NCBI GenBank assembly: GCA_034359265.1
Contig: CP136890.1
Span: forward strand, 71,673,501-71,737,500
DNA: 64,000 nt
Direction of reading: 5' to 3'
DNA from: Canna indica
Taxonomy: Eukaryota; Streptophyta; Magnoliopsida; Zingiberales; Cannaceae
Both the position numbers and the translations under genes were made by a program. Under the pieces are notes generated by a model. The model was not told the origin of the DNA. It was given only the letters and a program-made list of their open reading frames with translations, and made no database searches. Shown here in pieces: positions 23,003-34,892 of the stretch. Numbering within the stretch: position 1 is the stretch's first letter; each line of letters opens with the position of its first letter.

Positions 23003-23700
23003 TTGGCTTTTGTGTCAGTGGCAAAGGAAGGCGGAGGTGCGGCTAGGGACATCGGGGGGACGCCCGTGGTGTGCGGATTCTCTGATGTGTTTCCAGAGGA
23101 GTTGCTAGGGTTACCTCCAGAGAGAGAGATCGAATTCTATATCGATTTGCAGCCAGGGGTGAAGCCGATGACCATTCCTCCGTATCGGATGAAACCAGCT
23201 GAGTTGAGGGAGTTAAAGTCCCAGTTACAGGAGCTGCTTAATCTGCGTTTCATTCGTCCCAGTGTTTCACCTTGGGGTGCTCCAGTGCTCTTTGTGAAAA
23301 AGAAGGATGGGTCCATACGGATGTACATTGATTACCGACATCTTAATAAGGTAACAGTGAAGAATCAGTACTCGTTGCCCAGGATTAATGACCTATTTGA
23401 CCAACTTCAGGGAGCTCAGTGGTTTTCTAAGATTGACCTGCGGTTATGGTATCATCAGTTGAGGAGGACGTCCCTAAGACTGCTTTCAGGTCGAGGTATG
23501 GGCACTTTGAGTTCCTGGTGATGCCCTTCGGGCTGACAGATGCACCTGTAATATTTATGGACCCGATGAATCGAGTGTTCAAGGAATACCTGGATAAATT
23601 TTTAATTGTATTCATTGATGATATTTTGATTTACTCCAGGAGTAGGGAGGAGCATGTTGAGCACTTGAGGGTAGTTCTAGAAACTCTCAGGGAGCACTAA
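23003..23700 (+). pseudogene. Gy-B reverse transcriptase, frameshifted
   Basis: The first frame (to 23521) carries [58 protein letters not shown] and FSKIDLR, including the first catalytic Asp. After a frameshift near 23460, the second frame (to 23700) carries [17 protein letters not shown] and the active-site [13 protein letters not shown] follows at REH*. The domain order and motifs are those of chromovirus reverse transcriptase. Confidence 0.88.
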
Positions 23701-24370
23701 TTATACGCCACATTCTCCGAGTGCGAGTTCTGGCTGGAGAGTGTTGGGTTCCTTGGTCATGTGGTGTCCAGGGAAGGGGTAAAGGTGGACTCCGCAAAGA
23801 TAGAAGTAGTTCAGAACTAGAAAAGGCCGACTAATGTCACTGAGATCCGTAGTTTCCTGGGGTTGGCAGGTTATTAGAGGAAGTTTGTGGAAAATTTCTC
23901 CAGGATTGCAGCGCTATTGACTCGTCTGACTCAGAAAAATGTCAAGTTCGAATAGGACAATAAGTGCGAGGAGAGCTTTCTGAAGCTCAAGGATCGCTTG
24001 ACGTCGGCGCCAGTTCTAGCAGTACCTTCGGGTTCAGGAGGTTTTGTTGTTTATTATGATGCCTCCCGAGTCGGCTTGGGTTTTCATGTTTTGGGGTTCG
24101 AGTTTAGTTTTTGGACTCTTTGCATCATAAAGAGGATTACATCACATGCTAGACACTCTAAACCTAAACTCTAACTTCTCGAAAAATCTCGAGCGTCGAC
24201 GAGCGTCCTTGCTGATTTCTCCCAGCAGCGGTGGTGTTCGCATTGAAGCTGTGGCGTCACTACCTGAGGCAGAGAAGATGGCTTGAGCTGTTGAAGGACT
24301 ATGACTGCACGATCTTGTACCATCTAGGGATGGCTAATGTGGTAGCTGATGCTCTGATCAGGAAGTGTAT
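23701..24370 (+). pseudogene. Gy-B RNase H region, interrupted by foreign filler
   Basis: Readable pieces are [20 protein letters not shown], SFLGLAGY* and [13 protein letters not shown], with several TAG codons. The DASRVGLG segment should continue as in Gy-A ([17 protein letters not shown]) but is replaced at about 24083-24226 by sequence matching the solo LTR at 27011-28173. The RNase H text resumes at [12 protein letters not shown], then skips the TDHKSLQYL segment. It is non-functional. Confidence 0.8.
24083..24226. other. Copia-LTR-derived filler inside Gy-B RNase H
   Basis: The block matches the solo LTR near 27885-28045 in the same orientation. Both have GGTTTTCAT(A/G)TTTTGG, CTTTGCATCATAAAGAGGAT and TAAACCTAAACTCTAACTT followed by GAGCG-TCGAC-A-CGTCC-type text. 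It replaces, rather than adds to, RNase H sequence, so it looks like repair filler, not a transposon insertion. Confidence 0.7.
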
Positions 24371-24599
24371 GGGTAGTCTGGCGCATTGGCAGTTAGGAGG
24401 AGGCCGTTGGCTCAGGATTTGGCCCTATGTTTGGATGGCAGAGCAGTCTTATCAGTATCAGATTCTGGTGCGCTGGTGGCCCACTTGAGAGTGCAGTCCA
24501 CATTTGTTGACATGCTGCGGGCAGCGCAAGAGGAGGATGCTTTTTACGCACTCACTAAGGATCTGGCCAAGAGATGAGATGCAGATAATGAGTTCAGTG

Positions 24600-25389
24600 T
24601 GAACTCGGAGGGTGTCCTAAGGTTTAAGAACCAGATTGTGGTACTAGATATGACCGAGGTTCGTAGGCAGGTGCTGTAGATGGCTCATCGATCTACCTAT
24701 ACTATGCATCTGGGAGCCACGAAGATGTACCGAGATCTCAGACAGAATTATTGGTGGAAAGGCATGACAAGAGAGGTGGCCGAGTTCATGTCTAAGTGCC
24801 TAGTATATCAGCAGGTGAAGGCTGAGCATTTGAAGCAGGCAAGTTTGCTCCAGAACTTAGGGGTACCGGAGTGGAAATGAGAGAAGATAACCATGGATTT
24901 TGTGATAGGATTTCCAAAGTCTGGGAAGGGCAATGATTCTATCCGGGTAGTGGTGGACCTCCTAACCAAGACTTCGCAATTTATACAGGTGAGGACGACC
25001 TTTTCAAATGAGTAGTATTCAAGGTTGTTCTTGGATCGGATCGTCTCTTATCATGGAGTTCCTGTTATGATCATCTAAGATCGGGGCATCCAGTTCACGG
25101 GTTAATTTTGGCAGTCCTTCCAGGAGGCATTTGGGCACTCAGGCTCGGTTCAGTACCACATTTCACCCTCAGACAGATGGTCAGTCAGAGCGGACTATTC
25201 AGACGCATGAGGATATGCCGAGGGCATGTGTCTTAGACCTAGAGGACAGTTGGGAGAGGGCACTTACCTCTGATTGAGTTTGCCTATCATAACAGCTACC
25301 ACAACAGCATTTGGATGGCCCCATTTGAGGCATTGTATGGGCGGAGATGCATGTTGCCTATAGGTTAGTTTGAGGCAAGGGACTCCCTT
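24600..25389 (+). pseudogene. Gy-B integrase, degraded
   Basis: 24680-24880 reads HRSTYTMHLGATKMYRDLRQNYWWKGM...FMSKCLVYQQVKAEH, the HHCC zinc-binding domain with its last Cys changed to Tyr. A TGA follows (EWK*EK). Then come MDFVIGFPKSGKGNDSI, VVVDLLTKTSQFI and DRGIQFTG of the catalytic core, with stops and frameshifts. Fragments then lead to FEALYGRRC before the C-terminal frame. Confidence 0.82.
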
Positions 25390-25962
25390 ATGATGGGACC
25401 TAATCTGGTGGAAGAGGCTGTGGAAAAAGTAAAGCAAATCAGAGAGAGGCTGTTAGCAGCTCAAAGTCGCCAAAAGATGTATGCTGATGGAAATGCCAAG
25501 GAGGTAGAGTTTGCTAAGGGGGACATGGTGTTCCTCAAGGTGTTCGCTATGAAAGGGATGGTGAGGTTTGGTAAGAAAGGAAAGCTAAGCCCTAGGTTCA
25601 TTGGGCCGTTTCCTATTCTCAGGCACAGGGGAGCTGTGGCCTATGAGTTGGCCTTACCTCCTAGTATGGACCGAGTACATCCGGTGTTCCATGTGTCTAT
25701 GCTGAAAAAGTACATTCGGGATGAGTCCCATGTGATTAAGCCTACCGTAGTGGAGGTGGATTTAACAGTCTCTTATGAGGAGCGGCTAGTTGAGGTGCTA
25801 GACCGACAGATTCGAAAGTTGAGGTCCAAGGAGATCCCTTTGGTTAAATTCAGATGGGAGCACCATTCTGGCCAGGAGGCCACCTGGGAGGTGGAGCAGG
25901 ATATGATGGAGCGTTATCCTTCATTGTTTAATGATGTGGTGAGTCTTTATTTTCTTTTCTGA
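25390..25962 (+). pseudogene. Gy-B integrase C-terminus and chromo-like domain
   Basis: 190 open codons. [20 protein letters not shown] and the [20 protein letters not shown] segment are the conserved GPF/Y module. [13 protein letters not shown] is the usual linker, and [20 protein letters not shown] with [15 protein letters not shown] is the chromodomain-like tail that defines chromoviruses. The first Met is internal. It is the longest intact stretch of Gy-B pol. Confidence 0.88.
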
Positions 25963-25980
25963 AATTCGAGAACAAATTTT

Positions 25981-25997
25981 CATTAAGGATGGAGGAT
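25981..25997 (+). other. Gy-B polypurine tract
   Basis: The purine-rich AAGGATGGAGGAT directly abuts the 3' LTR start TGTAATATCC at 25998. It primes plus-strand synthesis in LTR retrotransposons. Confidence 0.8.
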
Positions 25998-27010
25998 TGT
26001 AATATCCTCGATATTTAAATTTATTATTTTTCCTCTTTGGTATGTTTGCCAGCCTAGCGGACTAGTTCGTGGCCGAGCCGAGTCGACTCATGGGCCGGAG
26101 CGAGCTTACGAGCTCGGGTAATGAATTTATGAATTTATGAATTTTTAGACTTGGGTAGTCGAGATTATTTAATTTGATGTTGTGTGTGTATAATTGCTAA
26201 TTATGTTCATATGAGTATTTAATTAATTGATTGTGATTTATTAGCATAAGTTTAATTAAATTAATTAAGTCTATCGGGTTAGCGGATTTGGTTTTGGATT
26301 AAGGTAGATGCGGGTTATGGATTAAGGTGTTTAAGAGGTTAGGGTTGAGGAGAGAGTATAAAATCTCCTCCTTATGGCTTATGGCTCCTATTTTTGGAGC
26401 CACCTAAAGAATTGAGAAAGGGAACCAGCCGCCAAGCCAAGCCAAGCCGTCAGCCCCTTTTCCCTCTTCCCCTTGGAGCCGCCGCCACCTCTGAGCCAAG
26501 TCGTTGCTTGAGCCAGCCCTTCTCCTCCTCTCCTCTCTTCCTTTCCTTTGGAGCCGAGCTGAGAGGAACCGAGTTGAGCGGCCTATTTTCCCTTCCTCCC
26601 CTTTCTCTCCTCCTTCCCTTTGGAGCCGAGCCGAGAGGAGCCAGCCCCTCTCCTTCTCCTCTCTCTCCCTCTCTCCAAGCTACCGGCTTAGAGTGAGCCA
26701 TCGCCCCTTGGAGCATTTTCTTGGGTCGAGCCGCCGGCCTTTTGAAGTTGGATTTGAGGGCCGTCATCCGAGGTTTCTTCCTTAGTTATTCTTTCAATTA
26801 AGGTGAATGGTTTACCCTCTCTCTTCGGGATTTCAATTGAATTCTTGAAGCCGTTCTTGACGGCTTGGTATTTAGGTTTCGTTTCTTGATTATTTTTCGC
26901 GTTCTTGCCATATTTCCTTTGATATGCAATCTTGATCTATTCTCCTAGTTTGAGATTCTTGATTATGAGTTTCTTGTTTAGAATTAAATATGTGATTTTT
27001 GGATAGAAAT

Positions 27011-28173
27011 TATTGGGTGAAATGGCCACACTATAGGGGGGGGGATAGTGTGTTTACCAATCTATTTGCCTAAATTCCGATTTTAATCATTTACTTAGTT
27101 ACTTAGGCAATTCACGATTAAATGACTAAGTGCGGAAGCGAGTAATAAAGATAAACAGACAATACACAAAAAAATAATGCTAACATAATTGTTTACAGTG
27201 GTTCGGCCCCAATGCCTACTCCACTACCTAAGCACCCCGCTTAGGATTTCCAAACTAGGTTTACTAGATTAAATCGGTTCCCTTACAAGAGGACTTTGAC
27301 CTGAAGAGACTCACTCTCAATCTAAGGTACTTCTACACCCGGAAGTCTCCGCCTTCTTACCGAGAGTACTGTTCCACCTAAACCATAAGGGACACCTCAA
27401 CTAATCCTAGTAAGCTATGTTTACATAAGTGGCTTTACACCTTCTATACTCGGGTAACCACTTAGATCCAAGACCTGACACTAGGTTTTCTTACAAATTC
27501 AAATACACAAAGTTGAAAAACAAAATAAAATAAGTTTTATTACAAGAAGAGGAATAAAAACTTATCACAAATAAAAGCCTCTTCTTTCTGAGTCTATCAC
27601 CCTTGATGAATCCTTTGAAGAAGAACTCCTTGATGGCGAGGGATCAAGAGGTAGGTTTGATGAATTTTTCACTTTGAAACTTGGGGGATGCTAAGAAGCA
27701 CTCTTTGAACGCTTTTTTTTGCATCAAAATCGTTTGGTAAGAGAGAGCAAAAGAAGTTAGAGGAAGGTATTTATAATCCCTAATGAAACGACAACTCAAC
27801 GGTCAGATAGCCTTAGTGAATTCAGGGCTTATAGGTCATATAGCCCTCCAAGGAGCTTCCTAGACTTAGTGAATTCAGGGCGGTTTACGGGTTTTCATAT
27901 TTTGGATTTCAGATTTGGTTTTAGGGATCTTTGCATCATAAAGAGGATTTACAACATATCTAGACACCATAAACCTAAACTCTAACTTTCTGACAAATTC
28001 GAGCGCATCGACCAACATCCTTTTGATTTTCTGATTTCTCCATTTTTTCCGATCGCGGACGTCATTCGCTAACCGATATGGAACCTGAAAGTATTTCTCA
28101 ATGAAACATTAGTTCCATATTTATTATAATCAAAACCGAGATTAAGACCAATGTTGAAAACCTGAAGCCAACA
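27011..28173 (+). mobile_element. Solo LTR (copia-like) inside the Gy-B 3' LTR
   Basis: Begins TATTGGGTGAAATGG (TGTTGGG with one G-to-A) and ends CCTGAAGCCAACA, flanked by GAAAT at 27006-27010 and 28174-28178. Restored, the empty site reads AGAAATCATGTGG as in the Gy-A LTR. TGTTGG...CCAACA ends are typical of copia LTRs. There is no interior, so it is a solo LTR of 1163 bp, or a short non-autonomous element. It contains a G9 run at about 27036. Confidence 0.85.
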
Positions 28174-29228
28174 GAAATCATGTGGTAGGATTAATATTTT
28201 GATAATGACTAATTAGAGTTTCTTGGGAAGGGGGTTCTTGATCTTAATGTTTGATTATGGGTTTAAGTGTGTGGGTTCTTGTTAATCTTGATGAAAAGCA
28301 TATTTTTTGTGAATTAATTCATGAGATTAGTATTCTGTCCTAATGGTAATTTAGGGGTTAATTTTTGGATTTAATTCTATAAGTATGCTGAAATTGCATG
28401 TTGCTGGAATTGTATGCTGAGATGATGAATCTGTGCTGACTTTAATTTATTTTCTGTGGTGTGTGTATATGTGTGAATATAGTTGTGTAACCTATCGTTT
28501 CGACCACATAGGACACACTTTGGAGACTAAATTCAGATTAGACACAACAGTTTTTGGCAGAACAGTAACCTAAAATAAAACTCTAATTGAGATGATCTAA
28601 ATTTTAATTATATAATTAAAATTGGGTTAGGGGTGAGCATAATCTGTTATGAACCAACTTATAAAATATGCATGAAATAAAACCACACAGGTTCATGACA
28701 CTACGAGTCTAAGGGAAAGAGTTCGGGTTTGGAGCGTTGAGACGCTTCATAATGAGGACACCCCTAGGACACCGTAAGAGAATCATGACTTAGGTCTTGA
28801 TGCGCCATATCCATGAGAATGGCGGAGCGACTTAATTAGGAGCCGATTTCGGGCTACGCCCGGGTGGTTGGACGTCAAATTCCCAATATGCAGAGTAAGT
28901 TCGGAGGGCCTTCCCGATTACTCTTGTGATATCACGTCTCGTGGAGCAAGTTCAGAGGACTTTTCCCGATTGCTCCGAGGTTCCTTATACTAGGATAAGC
29001 TCGGAGGGTCTTTCTCGATTATCCTAGTATGTGCTGTTGCCATTGGGCATGGTGGGCTTCGGCCCGATGCACTTCCCTAGTATGTGTTGTTGCCTTTGGG
29101 CATGACGGGCTTCGGCCCGATGTACTTCTTTAGTATGTGTTGTTGCCTTCGGGCATGGTGGGCTTTGGCCTGATGCACTTCTTGGAGGGTTAGATGCCTT
29201 AGGCATGGGTGGCCTGTTGGCCTGGTAG

Positions 29229-29765
29229 CAGGGGCGTATACAGTATGACAAATGGGGGACATTTTGTCCCCCATTTTTTTTCAAAAAAAATTAAAAAGTA
29301 ATTTTATACTTTAATTTTTGTTGTTAATTCTTATTTTGTATTTATTTCGAGATTGATAAAATTTAATTTTCTATGTATAAATCATTGAATTTGTGTTGTT
29401 ACTTATTTTAAAGGAAATAATACATGTTATCTCTTTGTTAACGAATAGCTTCAATTGGTTTAAACAATCGAATAGTTCTTGATTGAGTGAATACAACTCC
29501 TGTTTTATAAGGTAAATGATTCTGCTCAAAACTAAAAATTACTTTGATTGACTGATTTTTATTTATTATAAAATACTACTTTTATTTGCTTCTCATTTGT
29601 TGATATACATATTTTGATTGTCTTATGTTAAAGATATTTTTATACAATTATATTGTACAGTATCGCGTGGGCAAGCCCCCGCACCCCAAATTGTATCTTA
29701 ACACCCTAATTGCAATTTTAAATTTTTTTATGTTCTCCATTTTTAAAATCCTGCATACGCCCCTG
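29229..29765. mobile_element. hAT-type MITE (537 bp) in the Gy-B 3' LTR
   Basis: Terminal inverted repeats CAGGGGCGTATACAGTAT and ATCCTGCATACGCCCCTG. The 8-bp target duplication is CCTGGTAG (29221-29228) / CTTGGTAG (29766-29773), with one mismatch. The interior is AT-rich and non-coding. The ends and 8-bp duplication fit hAT. Confidence 0.9.
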
Positions 29766-30225
29766 CTTGGTAGCTAGTCACACCTTTATGACATTGCCTC
29801 TTTAGAGATAGATTTTATTCTGATTATCTATGTATTTTTATTTGTGAGAGTTGATAAAATCACTCGCTCAGTTCTTTGAACTCACCCGTTGTCGTTTGAT
29901 TTCTATTTTGTAGGGTCTGACCGATGAGGTGGGCCAGAGCACTTGGCGCAGCTGGAGGGCAGTGGAAGACATTTATGTCATTTATTTTAGGTTTTATTGT
30001 ATTTGAACTTTTGAACTGTTGAACTTAACTGTTATTTTCGCACTTTACGTTTCATCGAGCTTCTTGAAATAAAACTATATTTTGGTTCTCTTTTCATTTC
30101 AAAATAAAAACTTATTATTTTTTTCGCTATATTTAGTTGTTGAGTTGGCATGTTCATGGTTTAGGCTACGGGGTATAGGCACGTATACCCTGGCCGGTCA
30201 CGTGACCCTGAGTTGGGGCGTGACA

Positions 30226-32167
30226 CTTGCCCGAAGGCAGCCATCACCCATACGGTGAAGAATAACAGGCGTAAGCCTACCATGCCCTAAGGCAAACAAC
30301 ACATACTAGGATAATCGGGAAGGCCATCCGATCTTGTTCCACAAGACGCGTAGGGACAATTAGGATTTGTTCATCCGAACTTGCTCCTTTAAGATATCAT
30401 GGAGTAATCGGGTAGGCCCTCCGAGCTTACTCTTAAAAGATACCACAGGAATAATCGGGAAAGGCCCTCCGAACTTATTCCTTAACACCACATCGGGGAT
30501 AATCGGGTAGGCCCTCCGAACTAATCCCACGAGGCTGAACCAAAATAATCGAGAAAGGCCCTCCGAACTTGTTCTGCAGGTTAGGAATTAGACATCCAAC
30601 CTCCCGAGCTTAGCCCACAATTCGGCTCCTCTATGAGCCTCTCCGCCATTTATAAAGATATGACGCACCATGACCTAAGTCATGACTCTCCTATGGTGTC
30701 TTGGGGGTGATCCTATTGGGAAGTGTCTCAATACTCCAAAACCCAATCTCAACTCCTAGACCCGTAATGTCATGAACCGGTGTGGTTTTATTTCATGCAA
30801 AACTTATGTATTGGTTAATAACAGATTATGATGACCCTTAACCCAATTTTAATTGTGCAATTAAAATTTAAATCACCAAAATTAAGGTTTTGTTTTAGGG
30901 TTTTATTTTAGCTTACTGTTCTATCATGTACTGATGTATCTAACCCGAATCTAGTCTCCAAAGTGTGTCCTATTTTTCCAAACTATGTTTTATGATCGAA
31001 ATGATAGGTTACACGACTATATTCAAAGAAATACAAACATCACAACAAACAAACTAAAAATCAGCACAGATTCATCATCTCAGCATACGATTCCAGCAAC
31101 ATGAAATTTTCAGAATACTATAGAATTAAATCTGAAAATTAACAGAAATTAACCCCTAAATTATCATTAGGACAGAATACTAATCCCAAGAATTAATTCA
31201 CAGAAATCATATTTTTAATCAAGATTAACAAGAACCCACAACACTTAGATCAAGAATCAAGTATTAAGATCAGGAACCCCCTTCTCAAGAACCCCTAAAG
31301 CATCAACATCAAGATCTTAATCCTACCACATGATTTCTACCAAAAAATCACAGATTTAATTCTAAGTAAGAAATCCACAATCAAGAATAACAAATTAGGA
31401 GAATAGACCAAGATTTGCGTATCAAGGGAAATAAGAAACTCATTCGGACTTTTCATCGAACACCTTGAGGGCGACCCTGGTTTCCCCCTTGGCCGAGCAC
31501 CTATAGGTTTAGCCTTGGGCTGCCGAGCCCCATAAAGGGAAGATTAGGGTCTCCTCAAGCACAACTTCAAGAAAAACATGGCAAGAACTCAAAGAAAAAT
31601 CCAAGAACGTACAAAAACACCGAGCCGCCAAGAACGACTCCAAGATTTCGAACAAAACCCGAAGAGAGGGGGGGGGGGTAAAACACTCACCTTAATTGGA
31701 AGAAATACTAAAGAAGGGGGCTGTCGGCTTGGCTTGGCGGCTGACTCCCTTTCTCAATTCTTTGGGTGGCTCCAAAAATAGGAGTCATAAGCCATGGGGA
31801 GGGGGTTTTATACTCCCTCATCAAACCTAACCCCTTAAACATATTAATCCAAAACCCGCATCCACCTTAAGCCAAAACCAAACCCGATAGACTTAATTAA
31901 TTTAATTAAACTTATTCTAATAAATCACAAGTAATTAATTAATAAATACACCCACACGAACATAATTAACAATTATGCACACACAACATCAAATTAAATA
32001 ATTTCAAATACCCAAGCCTAAAATTCATAAATTCATATTCTACTTACCCGAGCTCGCAAGCTCGCTCCGGACCATGAGTCGACTCGGCTCGACCACGAAC
32101 TAGTCCGCTAGGCTGGCAAACACACATAAGAGGGAAAATAATAAATTTAAATATCTAGAATATTACA
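30226..32167 (-). repeat. Gy-A 3' LTR, inner part
   Basis: Resumes at CTTGCCCGAAGGCAGCC after Gy-B and ends GAATATTACA at 32167 (the minus-strand start is TGTAATATTC). It contains imperfect repeats of ATAATCGGGAAAGGCCCTCCGA at 30300-30560. The frame at 31578-31781 is LTR low-complexity around a G-rich run. Confidence 0.85.
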
Positions 32168-32446
32168 ATATATCCTCTCTCTTTAAAGAAAAATTCGTCC
32201 TCAAATTTCAGAAAGAAAAATAAGGACTCACCACATCATCAAACAATGAAGGATAACTCTCCCTCATATCCTGCCCCACCTCCCAAGTGGCATCCTAGCC
32301 AAAATGGTGCTCCCATTTGACCTTAATCAAGGGGATCTCCTTGGATCTCAACTTTCGGATATGCCTGTCTAGCACCTCAACTAGCCGCTCCTCATAAGAG
32401 ACTGCTGAATCTACCTCCACTGCGGTGGGCTCGATTACAAGGGACT
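32168..32446 (-). pseudogene. Gy-A pol C-terminus (chromo-like end) and purine tract
   Basis: On the minus strand this aligns with the Gy-B end: sequence for the GHHFG..EATWEVGQD-type tail and the [16 protein letters not shown] linker can be read in reverse, up to GATGAGTCCC at 32441. The purine tract AAAGAGAGAGGATATAT abuts the LTR. The rest of integrase, between here and 36441, is missing and replaced by the copia piece. Confidence 0.75.
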
Positions 32447-32910
32447 CATCCTCGAATCTACCTCAAGTTGAAGAAGAAGAAGAAGAAGAAGAAGCTCTAC
32501 CACCTCTCCCTAAAGGATATCGGTTGGTAAATGATCATCCAATGGACCAAGTTATTGGAGAACCTTCAACGGGAGAGGTAACGCGTTCAAAACTTAAGAA
32601 TGTTTGTCAATATGTAGCTTTTGTATCTCAAGTAGAACCTAAGAATATTAAGAAAGCAATAGATGATGAGTTTTGGGTACTAGCTATGCAAGAAGAACTC
32701 AACCAATTTGCTAGAAATGATGTATGAGACTTTGTGCCTAGACCTAGTGAACAAACTATAATTAGAACTAAATGAGTATTTAGAAATAAGCTAGATGAAG
32801 AAGGATTAATTATTAGAAACAAAGCTAGGTTAGTGGCACAAGGGTACAATCAACAAGAAGGGATAGATTATAATGAGACGTATGCTCCCGTAGCTAGATT
32901 AGAAGCAATT
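32447..32910 (+). pseudogene. Copia RT fragment, left copy
   Basis: Reads an acidic linker, PLPKGYRLVNDHPMDQVIGE, VTRSKLKNVCQYVAFVSQVE and EEFW-type LAMQEELNQFARNDV, then a TGA at 32725-32727 where Trp is expected (NDVW). RNKLDEEG and VARLEAI follow after another Trp-to-TGA at 32773-32775. This is the start of the copia RVT_2 domain. It stops at GAAGCAATT, which runs straight into the primer site. Confidence 0.85.
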
Positions 32911-32921
32911 GGTATCAGAGC
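32910..32921 (+). other. Copia primer-binding site
   Basis: TGGTATCAGAGC follows the RT fragment directly. In an intact element an LTR would end just upstream. Here no LTR is present. Confidence 0.85.
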
Positions 32922-33054
32922 CTGGTCGTAGGATAAGATTTAACCATCTTCCCTACAAATTAAGACGTCTAGTGAAATCCAATTAGCTCAAGGGTCCTCT
33001 ACTCATACTCCACCACTATTCGATGAAAATAACTATGCCTACTGGAAGATCCGC

Positions 33055-33891
33055 ATGAATGTCTTCCTACAATCTCTAGGCATGGATGTATGGCAGATGA
33101 TTTTAGTAGAGTACAAACAACCCAATAAGGATACAGATCAATGGGACCAAGAAGAGATTAAACTCTTCAATGCGCATGCAAAGGCCGTCAATGCATTATA
33201 TTGCGGCCTATCAATTAATGAATTCAATTGGATTTCTACCTGTAAGTCTGCATATGAATTATGGAAGGTCCTAGAGACCACACATGAAGGAACTTCACAA
33301 GTAAAGGAATCCAAAATAAATCTACTCATGCATGACTATGAAATATTTAAAATGTTATCACATGAATCCATAGATGCCATGTATGTTAGATTTCAAAATA
33401 TTACAAATAGATTAGCTAACCTTAGCAGAGAAATAAAGGAAGAGGAGAAGGTAAGGAAGCTCCTTCGTTCCCTTCCAAAAGCTTGGGAGCCCAAGGTCAT
33501 AGCTATCATGGAAGCAAAATACATGAGCACCTTGAAGATCACTGAGCTCAATGGGTCTCTCATGACACATGAGACCCACATGAAGCAATATCAGGAGGAG
33601 GATGCCCCCAAAGGCAAGACCATTGCCTTAAAAATATCACATTGAGCAGAAGAGTCGTCATCATCTGAGGAAGAGACGGATGATGTTGAAGAAATGGCGA
33701 TGCTAGCAAGAAGATTTATGAGTTTCATGAGGGGAGGCATGAGGAAGGGAAGAGGAGGCTACACATGCTACCATTGCAACAAGACTGGGCATCTAAGCAG
33801 GGATTGCCCACTTCTCAAGATAGCTTCCACCTCCAACCCTCACAAAAAGGAGAGACACAAGAAGAAGAAGAAGACAATGATGGCTACATGA
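33055..33891 (+). pseudogene. Copia gag (UBN2 type) with first zinc knuckle
   Basis: 33055-33645 is open for 196 codons: FLQSLGMDVWQMILVEYK, FNAHAKAVNALYCGLS, AYELWKVLETTHEGTSQVK, RSLPKAWEPKVIAIMEAK and TELNGSLMTHE, the typical plant copia capsid domain. A TGA near 33645 separates it from CYHCNKTGHLSRDCP (about 33757-33800), a CCHC knuckle, and a Lys-rich tail. The upstream YWKIRMN context shows that the true start lies before 33055 (near 33020). Confidence 0.85.
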
Positions 33892-34036
33892 GATGAAAGC
33901 GATGCCTCATCGAGTGAAGAAGAAGCAAAGAGTGAAAAGGCAAATCTTTGCTTGATGGCAAATGATGATGAGGTAAGATTTAACTTTTGGTGAAGTTTCT
34001 TTTACTCAAGAAGAGTTAGAAAATGAATTTGAACAA

Positions 34037-34597
34037 ATGCATGATGAATTTAATGCTATTAGGAGAAAATTTAGAGACCTTAAAAAGGACAATAAATCTT
34101 TAGAGCTTGAAAATGATAGCTTATTACTCACATGCAATGCCTTAAGAAAAGAAGTAGATACCCTTAAGGAGGAGACACACACCCTAGAGAAAGCTAAGAA
34201 GGACTTAGAAAATGACAACAAAAAATTAGAAGATGAAAACAAGTATTTAAGTGATCAAGTAGAGCACTTGAATAATAGCATGCTAACATTAAAAGGGAAA
34301 CTTTGCATGCTCAATGAAAATATGACAACTATACAAAATTTCATGCCTAAGGTTGTCCATAAAAAGAAATCATCACATTCCCATGCTCACACACACACTA
34401 GAAAAAAATTTAATGAAAATTGTTTTTCTTGTGGCATATTTGGCCATATGGCCAAGGATTGTGCTTTGAGGAGAAACCCAAATGCAAAATTTACATGGGT
34501 TCCCAAAATGACTAATATTCAAGGACCCAAGAGAATTTGGGTACCTAAAATGGTTTCTTCTCCTTTTGTAGATGAAGAAGCATCCTCAAGCAAATAG
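34037..34597 (+). pseudogene. Copia gag-pol: coiled coil and second zinc knuckle
   Basis: 186 open codons. The first 100 residues form a Lys/Glu/Leu-rich coiled coil (DLKKDNKSLELENDSLLL, KKDLENDNKKLEDENKYL). Next come a His/Lys stretch and CFSCGIFGHMAKDC, a second CCHC knuckle, then TKFTWVP-like repeats (WVPKM twice). Two knuckles around a long coiled coil occur in some plant copia lineages. Confidence 0.78.
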
Positions 34598-34817
34598 AAG
34601 CACTTGGATATTGGATAGCGGTTACTCGAAGCACATGACTGATGACATCAACTTATTTGCAATCCTATCAAGCAAAGATGGTGGACATGTCATATTTGGA
34701 GACAATGTCAAAGATAAGATTATTGACATTGGTGACATAGGTATACTCCCTTACCCATGCATTAAGAATGTTTTATTAGTAGATGGGTTAAAACATAACT
34801 TGATTAGCATATCATAA
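34572..34817 (+). pseudogene. Copia protease
   Basis: STWILDSGYSKHMTDDINLF keeps the catalytic DSG and the HM(T)D context of copia proteases, followed by GGHVIFGDNVKDKIIDIGDI and LLVDGLKHNLISIS. It ends at a TAA where Gln (ISQL) is usual. Confidence 0.85.
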
Positions 34818-34892
34818 TTATGTGACAATGGATACATAATTATTTTTGAAGCATCTAAATGTATCATTAGAAGTGCACCATCAAATGATATC

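Larger units (their letters stand above)
19279..30225 (+). mobile_element. Gy-B: Ty3-gypsy chromovirus on the plus strand, nested in the Gy-A LTR
   Basis: 5' LTR, TGGTATCAGAGC primer site, gag remnant, protease, reverse transcriptase, RNase H, integrase, chromo-like end, purine tract and 3' LTR follow in the normal order. It belongs to the same family as Gy-A. The insertion target in Gy-A was CTTGC: the right copy is at 30226-30230, while the left junction (ACCTTC|TAATATC) has lost about three bases including the LTR's TG. Many stops and frameshifts make it defective. Two later insertions lie in its 3' LTR. Confidence 0.9.
25998..30225 (+). repeat. Gy-B 3' LTR with two insertions
   Basis: Starts TGTAATATCC and ends GGGGCGTGACA. 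Removing the solo LTR (27011-28173) and the hAT MITE (29229-29765), with one copy of each target duplication, leaves about 2.5 kb, longer than the 5' LTR because that copy has lost a block after about 19905. Frames at 26394-26785 are low-complexity LTR. Confidence 0.88.

Noticed and set aside
26394..26785. Frames of about 100 codons on both strands
   Set aside because: CT/GA-rich LTR sequence that recurs in the other LTRs (19730-19927, 46223-46661).
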